Shown in pieces: positions 1-6,586 of a stretch of 6,586 nt of DNA (positions are counted from its first letter, which is position 1; every line of letters begins with the position of its first letter). The stretch covers positions 1 to 6,586 of the forward strand of contig CBFGWQ010000202.1 in NCBI GenBank assembly GCA_965652575.1, in the 5' to 3' direction. The translations under genes and the position numbers were made by a program. The stretch is from Arenibacter sp965652575. GTDB lineage: Bacteria; Bacteroidota; Bacteroidia; Flavobacteriales; Flavobacteriaceae. Under the pieces are notes generated by a model that had not been told where the DNA came from, did not search any database, and was given only the letters and a program-made list of their open reading frames with translations.

Positions 1-24
1 ATTTAAACGTTGACTTGACACTAG

Positions 25-60
25 ACAGGCCCTATTATCTGCCTATAAAAATTGCCTGTA
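25..60. repeat. Clustered TGCCTRTA half-sites at the left edge
   Basis: TGCCTATA (40-47) and TGCCTGTA (53-60) are direct repeats 13 bp apart. ACAGGC (25-30) is the inverted form of GCCTGT (54-59), giving a 6-bp inverted repeat with a 23-bp spacer. Such a cluster upstream of a glycan operon could be a regulator binding region, but the matches are short and the assignment is speculative. Confidence 0.25.
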
Positions 61-90
61 TCCGTTATTATGGATTTTCATCTTATTTAT

Positions 91-102
91 CCCAAGCTTG
101 GG
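91..102. repeat. Perfect 12-bp palindrome CCCAAGCTTGGG
   Basis: CCCAAGCTTGGG is identical to its reverse complement and does not extend further on either side. It lies 101 bp upstream of the SusC start. It has no following T-run, so it does not look like a terminator for an upstream gene. Perfect even symmetry with no loop suits a dimeric regulator's operator better than an RNA hairpin. Binding by a regulator is inference. Confidence 0.6.
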
Positions 103-115
103 CATGTAAGGCGAA

Positions 116-133
116 ATTTTCCATGATTTTGAT
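116..133 (+). repeat. 18-bp direct repeat, copy 1 (susC leader)
   Basis: ATTTTCCATGATTTTGAT occurs here and again, base for base, at 3099-3116 inside the 3' end of the SusC gene. The flanks show no further similarity. This copy overlaps the left arms of the nested inverted repeats and ends 70 bp before the SusC ATG. Confidence 0.7.
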
Positions 134-144
134 TGAAAATCACA

Positions 145-175
145 TTTTCTTTAATAGTAAACAATTGTAAAATTG
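145..175 (+). promoter_or_regulatory. Weak candidate Bacteroidota-type promoter for the susC-susD-GH28 operon
   Basis: TAAAATTG at 168-175 matches the Bacteroidota -7 consensus TAnnTTTG with one mismatch. TTTT at 145-148, 19 bp upstream, matches the -33 consensus TTTG with one mismatch. Transcription would then begin near 180-185, leaving a leader of about 20 nt before the ATG at 204. The region is AT-rich, so such near matches can arise by chance. The call rests on position and spacing only. Confidence 0.25.
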
Positions 176-203
176 CTGGAAAATTAACCAAAACAAACTT
201 TAA

Positions 204-3203
204 ATGAATAAGATTAAACTAGTTTTATCGACTTTCTTTCTGGTTTTATCATTTACGACCTGGGCACAGTCCACAACTGTATCCGGTGTTGTGTTGGACA
301 ACAACAATACACCACTGGCAGGCGTAAATGTTGTTCAGAAAGCAACCACCAATGGGGTGGTGACCGATTTTGATGGAAAGTTCTCCATTGATGTGCCTGA
401 ACAGAACGCCACCTTGGTGTTTTCGTACCTTGGATTTTTGAACCAGGAAATTGAAGTGGACGGCACCCAGGCAAATTTGAGCATTCAAATGGTTGAAGAT
501 GCGGCCTTATTGGATGAGGTGGTGATCATAGGATATGGTCAGGCCAAAAAAAGTGATCTTACAGGCGCTGTAGCATCCCTGAAAGCTTCAGATATAGCAA
601 GGGCCAACCCTGTTTCCGCTGCCCAAGGTATCCAAGGCCAAATGGCAGGGGTCAACATCATTAAGAGAAATAATAAGCCTGGTTCGGGCCTTGACATTAG
701 GATCAGGGGATTAAGTTCCATCGATTTCAGCAATGAACCGTTAATAGTTATAGACGGGATACAGGGGGCCGATCTGAACACGGTGAACCCCGCCGATATT
801 GAAACCATCGATATTCTAAAGGATGCATCTTCCACGGCCATTTATGGATCACGAGGTGCCAATGGGGTGGTCATCGTTACCACGAAACGCGGTACCAAAG
901 GGAAAATGTCCTTGACCTATAATGGATATTCCGGGCTTAAAATGCCGTCCAATTTGCCCGAGATGCAAAATGCCGAACAATTTTATCGGTCAAGTACCAT
1001 TGCCAGGGAACAAAATGGATATCCTGCCAAAACATTTACATCCACAGAGATGGAAGTGTTGGCTTCCGGGAACGGCGTGGATTGGGTGGACGAGGTGACC
1101 CGTTCGGCCCTACAGACCAGCCATAATGTTTCTTTAAGTGGAGGCAGCGATAATGTCAACTACTATTTTTCCCTGGGCTATTTGAATGAAGGGGGTACCC
1201 TTATAGACACCGATTTTAAGAGATATACCATCAACGGTGGATTGGATGGCAACCTCACGGACCATATAAAGGCCGGGTTCACCATGAACTATACCAATTC
1301 CCTGATCAATTTGGGTTCCCGGGAATCACTTCGTGGAGCGTATCGGGCACGGCCCACAGGGGTTATCCATTTTGATGAAATACTTAACCCCAGCGAAAAT
1401 AACGATGTGGAGCACGATGGATATGCCGTATGGATGGGTATCAACGACAAACAGGTGTTGAATCCGATCATAGAGGCCGATAGAAGAAATTACCAGTTGG
1501 AGACGCTCAGTTCCGATTTTAGGGGCAACGCTTATATAGAAGTGACCCCATTGGAGGGGCTAAGCCTAAAATCGTCCCTATCTGCAAGAAAATTCGATGC
1601 CCGGGACGGGACGTACCGCGGAACTTTTACAAAAGACCAAAGGGCAAGTTTGCCCCCAAGGGCCAACAGTAGCAACCAAATATTGACCAATTATACGTTT
1701 GATAACATCATCAATTATCAAAAAACCTTTGGTAAAAGCAGTATAAATGCGACCGTGGCACAAAGTGCCTTTAAAGAAAGAGTGGAGGTAATGGGCCTGG
1801 ATGTGGAAAATCTACCCTATGATTCATCTTGGTATGCCGTCAATACCGCCGGAACCATCAATTCGGTGAATTCCAATTTGACCGAAAGGACCATTTCTTC
1901 CTATATGGGCAGGCTTGTATATGGGTTTAACGATAACAGGTACCTACTGACCGTGACCGGAAGATGGGACGGTGCCTCGCAACTGGGCGACGGTAACAAA
2001 TGGGATTTTTTCCCATCGGCGGCCTTGGCCTGGAAAATCAGCGATGAGAACTTCCTGAAAGACAGCGAGACCATATCGAACATGAAAATCCGGGCAAGTT
2101 ACGGTACCGTGGGCAACAGTGCCGTTGATCCCTACAGTACCCAGACCCGACTTTTGCAGACGCCCTATGCGTTTGGCAACGCTCCGGCATACGGTTTTTC
2201 CCCTGCCGCCCTGGTCGATAAGGGTTTGGGCTGGGAAAAAAGCAAGGAATTGAACATTGGGCTGGACCTTGCCCTGTTCAATAATAGGATCTCTTCTACC
2301 ATAGAGGTGTATGACAGGGAAACCGTGGACCTTATTTATAGGGAACGCATCCCGACCTCACAAGGTTTTGGGGAGTTCATCACCAATATTGGTTCGGTGT
2401 CCAATAAGGGAATTGAAGTAGCACTGAACACCAGAAATATTGTAAAGGATAAATTTACCTGGTCCACTTCCGTAAATTTCGCCAAGAACATCAATGAGGT
2501 GTTGTCCATCGGCAATAATGGAACCCTTGAAGATATTGGATCCAACCTTTTTGTTGGGCAACCCTTAAATTCCAATTATTTCTATGAGTTTGATGGCATA
2601 TGGCAATTGGATGAAGCCGATGAGGCCGCAGTGTATGGACAGGTTCCCGGTTCCGTGAAAGTGGTGGACCAAAACCAGGACGGTAAGATATCATCAGCAC
2701 CCGGAGAGGATGATAGGGTAATCTTGGGCTCCCAACAGCCCGACTGGACCATGGGGGTCACCAACAAATTTACCTTTGGCAACCTCGATCTTTCCTTTTT
2801 GGCCTATACGGTACAAGGGGTCCAATTTAGAAATAATTTTTTAAGCGGTACCATGGGAGAGATCGGTAACGGGAGGTACAATGCCCTAAACCTGAACTAT
2901 TGGACTCCCGACAACCCGACCAACGACTATTTCGGGGCCGGGATGCCCAATCCTTATAGGCAGGCCATCCAATATCAGGACGCTAGCTTTATACGCATTT
3001 CCGATATTACCTTGGGCTATACCTTACCGACCCATTTGTCATCCGATGTATTGGGGGCCCAGAATTTGCGGATATATGCCCAAGTGATCAACCCGTTCAT
3101 TTTCCATGATTTTGATGGGATAGATCCTGAATTCAATTCCGGTGCCAATAATGATGATGTGTCCTCTACCACGATACTATTGGGGGTAAAATGTACTTTT
3201 TAA
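204..3203 (+). CDS. SusC/RagA-family TonB-dependent outer-membrane glycan transporter
   Basis: This gene encodes a complete 999-residue SusC-like transporter, the barrel that imports oligosaccharides across the outer membrane using TonB-ExbBD energy. A type I signal peptide covers residues 1-21 (cleavage likely after T-W-A, before Q22). A carboxypeptidase-regulatory-like beta-sandwich (VSGVVLDNNNTPLAGVNV onward) spans about 25-98. The TonB box is D104-EVVIIGYG-112. The plug follows at about 115-230, with the family motifs IRIRGLSS (165-172) and DASSTAIYGSRGANGV (207-222). The rest is the 22-strand-type barrel, ending in a terminal Phe as outer-membrane barrels usually do. D822-x-N-x-D-G827 resembles a calcium-binding loop seen in this family. 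There is no N-terminal STN domain, so direct ECF-sigma/anti-sigma signalling through this receptor is not expected. The ATG at 204 fits the signal peptide; the leader before it is A-rich with no Shine-Dalgarno, as is usual in Bacteroidota. The SusD partner starts 16 bp after the stop. The family call is secure; the substrate is inferred only from the downstream GH28-like gene. Confidence 0.96.
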   Translation: MNKIKLVLSTFFLVLSFTTWAQSTTVSGVVLDNNNTPLAGVNVVQKATTNGVVTDFDGKFSIDVPEQNATLVFSYLGFLNQEIEVDGTQANLSIQMVEDAALLDEVVIIGYGQAKKSDLTGAVASLKASDIARANPVSAAQGIQGQMAGVNIIKRNNKPGSGLDIRIRGLSSIDFSNEPLIVIDGIQGADLNTVNPADIETIDILKDASSTAIYGSRGANGVVIVTTKRGTKGKMSLTYNGYSGLKMPSNLPEMQNAEQFYRSSTIAREQNGYPAKTFTSTEMEVLASGNGVDWVDEVTRSALQTSHNVSLSGGSDNVNYYFSLGYLNEGGTLIDTDFKRYTINGGLDGNLTDHIKAGFTMNYTNSLINLGSRESLRGAYRARPTGVIHFDEILNPSENNDVEHDGYAVWMGINDKQVLNPIIEADRRNYQLETLSSDFRGNAYIEVTPLEGLSLKSSLSARKFDARDGTYRGTFTKDQRASLPPRANSSNQILTNYTFDNIINYQKTFGKSSINATVAQSAFKERVEVMGLDVENLPYDSSWYAVNTAGTINSVNSNLTERTISSYMGRLVYGFNDNRYLLTVTGRWDGASQLGDGNKWDFFPSAALAWKISDENFLKDSETISNMKIRASYGTVGNSAVDPYSTQTRLLQTPYAFGNAPAYGFSPAALVDKGLGWEKSKELNIGLDLALFNNRISSTIEVYDRETVDLIYRERIPTSQGFGEFITNIGSVSNKGIEVALNTRNIVKDKFTWSTSVNFAKNINEVLSIGNNGTLEDIGSNLFVGQPLNSNYFYEFDGIWQLDEADEAAVYGQVPGSVKVVDQNQDGKISSAPGEDDRVILGSQQPDWTMGVTNKFTFGNLDLSFLAYTVQGVQFRNNFLSGTMGEIGNGRYNALNLNYWTPDNPTNDYFGAGMPNPYRQAIQYQDASFIRISDITLGYTLPTHLSSDVLGAQNLRIYAQVINPFIFHDFDGIDPEFNSGANNDDVSSTTILLGVKCTF
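3099..3116 (+). repeat. 18-bp direct repeat, copy 2 (3' end of SusC gene)
   Basis: This is an exact match to 116-133, in frame here as I966-F-H-D-F-D971 of the SusC-like protein, just before G-I-D-P-E. It ends 103 bp before the SusD ATG. Because it codes for part of the barrel's C-terminal region, it is explained locally by coding. What is unexplained is the identical copy in the leader. Confidence 0.7.
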
Positions 3204-3219
3204 CTTAAAAAAACAAGAC

Positions 3220-5040
3220 ATGTTTAACAATAACAAATGTTTGTTCGTAGCCGGTATTTTTTCTTTGATAATAACATTGTCCGGTTGTAGCGATGACTTT
3301 TTGAATGAAAACACAGTTTCCATTCAAACCACCGACACCTATTATACCACAGCACAAGGATACGAAGACCTTGTAAAATCGTGCTATACCCTTCTTAGGG
3401 ATATCCATCAACAAAGGGATCTGGTGCTTCCCGGTACCGATATCTTCACCAATGCAGATTGGACCGATAGCGCAGGAGACGCTTTCAATTCTTATGATGT
3501 AAGGCTAAATTCTTCTGTGGACGAACTCCAGGATCTATGGGATTTGTTATATCGTGAGGTATACAGGACCAATACCGTAATTTCCCGTCAGGACAATGTA
3601 GAGGGTATGGACCCTGGCATATTGTCCATACGCGTAGCAGAAGCCAAATTTTTACGGGCCTTCAGTTATTTCTACTTGGTGCAACAATGGGGCGATATAC
3701 CCATGCCCATCGAAGAGGTCGTAAGCTCATCCCGTGAGGTGGTCAAAATAAGTTCCAGTGAAGTTTATGATCAGATCATTTCCGATCTGGAGGAAGCTGA
3801 ATCGGCTTTGCCCCCAAGTAGCCCCGATTATGGCCGGGCCACCAAAGGCGCTGCACAATTTTTATTGGCCCGGGTCCATTTGACCAGAGGTTGGAATTTC
3901 AATAATGCGCTTGGAGGTACCCCTGCCGATTTTGAAAAGGCCCGGGAGTATGCCGATCAGGTCATTTCCGCGTATCCCTTGGCCACGGAGTATTCCGATC
4001 TGTTCCCACAACGATCGGAAAACCCTTTGTTCGAAACTTTTCCGGCACAGAATGATCAAAATCCTGAAATTGTTTTTGCGGTGCAGTTTGTGGATGATCC
4101 CATCACCAATTTTGGAGACCCGTCCAATAGTGATCGATTGGAAGGGAACGACTACCATTCCATATTTGGCGGATCACCGGATATTGTGGGTTCTGAGGGA
4201 AGGACAAGTGCTTATAACAGATTTCTACAAATACACTTGGCCACACCGACCATGTACCGACTGTACGATCCAAGCCTTGACAGAAGGTATCACCATAATT
4301 TCGTGGATGTTCAATACGCCCTTGTGAACGTGAACAATTTTGTACCAAATCCAGCCAATCCATCAGAGACCATCAATATCATGAGAGGGGATTCCGTGCT
4401 CTATTTTCGACCATGGAACGATCCGGCCCCCCTTACAGAAAAAGGGTTGGATGTTGGAGGGACAAAACCATATGCCGTGCTGAATACCGATGAATTTGGC
4501 GATAATGCCCTAACCCCTTTTCATGGGATTGACATTACGCCAATGATGTGGAAGTTTTGGCAACCGGGCATTGAGTATGGCGATGCCTTTGGCACCTTCG
4601 ATTTTGCTTTGTTCCGTTCGGCAGAAGCCTATCTTATTGCGGCGGAAGCCATCTTGAAAGGGGCATCCAATGGGAATTTGGGGAGTGCCGAAAACTATTA
4701 CAACAGCATTGTGGACAGGGCCTTGGGCACCGATAGCGGCATGACCCCCTTACAAGCTTTGCATCCAGAAGATGTCACCTCCCTGGAGACAGTCCCTTAC
4801 CGTGCCACGGGCAACCTGACCATTGATATGATCTTGGATGAAAGGGCCAGGGAACTTATGGGCGAATACTGTAGGTGGTTCGATCTTAAAAGAACGGGGA
4901 AACTCATTGAGAATACGCTTTTGCGAAACCCTATTGCACGTAGGTCGGGAACCATGGAGGAAAAGCATTACCTGCGCCCATTTCCACAGGCAGAGATAGA
5001 TCGTTCCGTGCCCAGGATCACCAATAACCCAGATTATTGA
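3220..5040 (+). CDS. SusD/RagB-family surface glycan-binding lipoprotein
   Basis: This gene encodes a complete 606-residue SusD-like protein, the surface lipoprotein that binds oligosaccharides and caps the SusC barrel. The N-terminus is a lipoprotein signal with lipobox L20-S-G-C23. C23 is followed by S-D-D, an acidic stretch of the kind that directs Bacteroidota lipoproteins to the cell surface. The SusD N-terminal TPR-rich domain is visible as AEAKFLRAFSYFYLVQQWGD (140-159), then SEVYDQIISDLEEAESALP, then ATKGAAQFLLARVHL (207-221). The C-terminal RagB/SusD domain shows FRSAEAYLIAAEA (465-477), DERARELMGEYCRWFDLKRTG (540-560) and YLRPFPQAEIDR (584-595), and ends in N-N-P-D-Y, all family signatures. 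The length is at the upper end of the usual 500-600 range. The ATG at 3220 lies 16 bp after the SusC stop behind an A-rich spacer, so the two genes are surely co-transcribed. Family identity is seen directly. Glycan specificity cannot be read from the sequence, because the aromatic binding residues are not conserved across the family. Confidence 0.96.
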   Translation: MFNNNKCLFVAGIFSLIITLSGCSDDFLNENTVSIQTTDTYYTTAQGYEDLVKSCYTLLRDIHQQRDLVLPGTDIFTNADWTDSAGDAFNSYDVRLNSSVDELQDLWDLLYREVYRTNTVISRQDNVEGMDPGILSIRVAEAKFLRAFSYFYLVQQWGDIPMPIEEVVSSSREVVKISSSEVYDQIISDLEEAESALPPSSPDYGRATKGAAQFLLARVHLTRGWNFNNALGGTPADFEKAREYADQVISAYPLATEYSDLFPQRSENPLFETFPAQNDQNPEIVFAVQFVDDPITNFGDPSNSDRLEGNDYHSIFGGSPDIVGSEGRTSAYNRFLQIHLATPTMYRLYDPSLDRRYHHNFVDVQYALVNVNNFVPNPANPSETINIMRGDSVLYFRPWNDPAPLTEKGLDVGGTKPYAVLNTDEFGDNALTPFHGIDITPMMWKFWQPGIEYGDAFGTFDFALFRSAEAYLIAAEAILKGASNGNLGSAENYYNSIVDRALGTDSGMTPLQALHPEDVTSLETVPYRATGNLTIDMILDERARELMGEYCRWFDLKRTGKLIENTLLRNPIARRSGTMEEKHYLRPFPQAEIDRSVPRITNNPDY

Positions 5041-5078
5041 GAAATAAGGGGCACATCGGCCATAAACAATTGAAATCA

Positions 5079-6586
5079 ATGAAAAATAAAGTTGGACTTA
5101 CCCTTTTTGTGGTACTGTTCCTGGGCATGAACTTGCTTTGGGCACAGGAGTATATGATTACCGATTTTGGTGCCAAACCTGATGGAACCACACTGAACAC
5201 CAAGGCAATTCAATCGGTCATCGATAAGGTCAGCAAAAAAGGTGGGGGAAAGATCATTTTTCCAAGAGGGGAATTCCTTTCGGGATCCATCAGCCTGAAA
5301 AGCAATATAGAATTGCACCTTCAAAAAGGAGCGGTCTTATTGGGCAGCACCAACCCCGATGATTATGGCCAGGATGATCCCAATGGGCCGGATCTTGATA
5401 AAAATAAAGTGACTCCTTCAAGAATGGCCCTCATCGTTGCGAATAACGTCAACAATATTGCGTTAACGGGCCAAGGTATGATCGATGGACAGGGAATGGC
5501 TTTGGCCGTGACCATAGATAGTCTGCACCACTTGGGCGTTCGGAGGGTCCATAATTACAATTACCGAAGAATGCGTCCAAATGAGGGTTCGCGGCCCATG
5601 CTCTTTGCATTTACCGAATCCAAGGAAATTACCGTAACGGGCCTGCATCTAAAAAATAGCGCCTGCTGGGGTCTGTTCTTTGAACGATGCTCGGATATGG
5701 TGTTGGACAGTCTTAAGGTGACCAACCGTGCGTTTTGGAACAATGACGGGATGGACATCACCGACTGTAAAAATGTAAAGGTTACCAATTGCGATCTGGA
5801 TACCGCTGACGATGGGATCTGTTTGAAATCCCATACGCCGGGCCATTTCAACGATAACATCTATGTGGCCAACTGCACCATACGAAGCAGTGCCAGTGCC
5901 GTCAAATTTGGCACGGCATCACATGGGGGCTTCAAGAACATCACCATAGAGAATATCAAGGTCTTTGATACCTTTCGTTCGGCCATTGCCATTGAAAGTG
6001 TGGATGGAGGGGATATTGAGAATATAAAAGTTTCCAACCTTATTGCAGAGAATACAGGGAATGCCATTTTTATACGATTGGGGCACCGTGCCGGAGAAAA
6101 GCCGGGGACCATCAAAAATGTGCATATCAAGGACGTAAAGGTTCGGATGCCCTTTGGAAGACCGGATATCGATTACGATCTTCGTGGTCCAGAAGTGGAT
6201 TTTTTCCACAACCCATTTCCATCATCCATTGTCGGTATTCCAGGCCACAATGTCCAGGATGTGACCTTGGAGAATATCGATATCAGTTACCCGGGGCGGG
6301 CTTCAAAAGCTATGGGCTATATCCCTTTGAACGACTTGGACCGAGTGCCGGAGAAAATCGATGATTATCCTGAATTTTCCATGTTTGGCGAATTGCCCGC
6401 CTGGGGATTCTATGTTCGCCATGCTGAAGGGGTAACGTTTAAAAATGTGACCATCAATGCCCGAAATGCGGATTTTCGTCCTGCCTATGTTTTTGACAGT
6501 GTGCAAAATATTTCGATCACGGACAGTGATGTGGTCCCTGTATCCACCACAGACCAATTGGTCCTGAAGGATGCCAAAAACATTTC
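5079..6586 (+). CDS. Exported GH28-like (polygalacturonase-type) beta-helix glycoside hydrolase, 3' end cut by window
   Basis: An open frame of 502 codons runs off the right edge without a stop. Residues 1-22 form a type I signal peptide (cleavage likely after L-W-A). Mature Y25-MITDFGAKPDG, GGGKIIFPRGEFLSGS (55-70) and KSNIELHLQKGAVLLGS are the N-terminal signature of COG5434/GH28 proteins, which hydrolyse alpha-galacturonide links in pectin. Next come RPNEGSRP (166-173), CWGLFFERC from C196, N221-N-D-G-M-D226 (the N-T-D region), A243-D-D-G-I-C (paired aspartates D244, D245), and many N-V/N-I helix turns. The three acidic residues expected of GH28 are present. The G-H-G motif is replaced by A272-S-A and the R-I-K motif by A304-I-E, so this is a divergent subtype. 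A distinctive C-terminal part includes PSSIVGIPGH (381-390) and PEFSMFGELPAWGFYVRH (431-448). The ATG lies 38 bp after the SusD stop with an A-rich leader and no Shine-Dalgarno. The fold call is secure; galacturonidase activity is inference, and another alpha-glycosidase or lyase-like role is possible. Confidence 0.88.
   Translation, partial: MKNKVGLTLFVVLFLGMNLLWAQEYMITDFGAKPDGTTLNTKAIQSVIDKVSKKGGGKIIFPRGEFLSGSISLKSNIELHLQKGAVLLGSTNPDDYGQDDPNGPDLDKNKVTPSRMALIVANNVNNIALTGQGMIDGQGMALAVTIDSLHHLGVRRVHNYNYRRMRPNEGSRPMLFAFTESKEITVTGLHLKNSACWGLFFERCSDMVLDSLKVTNRAFWNNDGMDITDCKNVKVTNCDLDTADDGICLKSHTPGHFNDNIYVANCTIRSSASAVKFGTASHGGFKNITIENIKVFDTFRSAIAIESVDGGDIENIKVSNLIAENTGNAIFIRLGHRAGEKPGTIKNVHIKDVKVRMPFGRPDIDYDLRGPEVDFFHNPFPSSIVGIPGHNVQDVTLENIDISYPGRASKAMGYIPLNDLDRVPEKIDDYPEFSMFGELPAWGFYVRHAEGVTFKNVTINARNADFRPAYVFDSVQNISITDSDVVPVSTTDQLVLKDAKNI

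Larger units (their letters stand above)
115..185. repeat. Nested inverted repeats in the susC leader
   Basis: AATTTTCCA (115-123) is the exact reverse complement of TGGAAAATT (177-185). Inside this 9-bp pair lies a second inverted repeat, TGATTTT (124-130) with AAAATCA (136-142) around a 5-bp spacer, and an 8-bp palindrome ACAATTGT (161-168). The outer right arm would overlap the predicted transcription start. The symmetry is seen directly. A regulatory role is inference, and AT-richness makes chance matches more likely. Confidence 0.45.

Noticed and set aside
15..38. TTGACA (15-20) with TATTAT (33-38) as a sigma-70-like promoter.
   Set aside because: The spacing is only 12 bp instead of about 17, and Bacteroidota use a different primary promoter consensus.
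79..105. A tiny minus-strand frame starting at ATG 105-103, reading away from susC.
   Set aside because: It is only 20 codons to a TAG, has no signature, and its start overlaps the palindrome, so there is no support for a divergent gene.
3..170. A + strand frame open from the left edge to a TAA at 168-170, 55 codons, which could be the tail of an upstream gene.
   Set aside because: The translation (for example ...SYLSQAWACKAKFSM...) has no recognisable family signature, and it would run through the palindrome, the inverted repeats and the likely promoter. It is more likely chance, though a gene tail at the very left cannot be excluded without flanking sequence.
3905..4327. A 140-codon + strand open frame inside the SusD-like gene.
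   Set aside because: It is a shadow in another frame of a gene with clear family motifs on both sides of it; its own translation shows no domain or signal sequence.
3862..4363. Long minus-strand open frames opposite the SusD-like gene, and similar ones opposite the SusC- and GH28-like genes.
   Set aside because: They are antisense shadows of well-supported coding sequences, with no family resemblance and no plausible initiation context.
5041..5078. A possible terminator between the SusD-like and GH28-like genes.
   Set aside because: The 38-bp spacer holds no stable hairpin with a T-run, so read-through and a shared operon are more likely.
6373..6383. A partial third copy of the leader repeat, AATTTTCCATG, in the GH28-like gene.
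   Set aside because: Only 11 bp match and the bases are explained by the codons for E-F-S-M; this length is expected by chance.

Overview
The window looks like a piece of a polysaccharide utilization locus (PUL) from a Bacteroidota genome, most likely a member of the Flavobacteriia. The evidence is an adjacent SusC-like TonB-dependent transporter and SusD-like surface lipoprotein, A-rich leaders without Shine-Dalgarno sequences before all three genes, and signal peptides ending in the W-A-Q pattern common in flavobacterial exported proteins. The genus cannot be fixed from this sequence.

Layout: positions 1-203 hold no convincing gene. This stretch is the regulatory leader of the operon and is rich in small symmetric elements: a perfect 12-bp palindrome, a 9-bp inverted repeat enclosing a 7-bp inverted repeat and an 8-bp palindrome, and repeated TGCCTRTA half-sites. 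Positions 204-3203 encode a complete SusC/RagA-type outer-membrane transporter (999 aa). After 16 bp, positions 3220-5040 encode the partner SusD/RagB-type lipoprotein (606 aa). After 38 bp, positions 5079 to the right edge encode an exported parallel beta-helix protein of the GH28/polygalacturonase type, cut by the window end after 502 codons. All three genes are on the + strand, the gaps are short and no terminator-like hairpin separates them, so one transcript is likely.

How the genes probably work together: the GH28-like enzyme, exported by a type I signal peptide, trims a galacturonate-containing polysaccharide or its fragments. The SusD lipoprotein captures oligosaccharides at the cell surface and forms the lid of the SusC barrel, which imports them into the periplasm using TonB energy. 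Pectin or a related acidic glycan is the natural guess from the GH28 fold, but the enzyme is a divergent subtype that lacks the canonical GH28 histidine and R-I-K motif, so substrate and even mechanism are open.

No mobile element, CRISPR array, tRNA or rRNA was seen. The gene content is a recognised type of system. The less ordinary signals are the divergent GH28 active site and an exact 18-bp direct repeat shared by the susC leader and the 3' end of susC.
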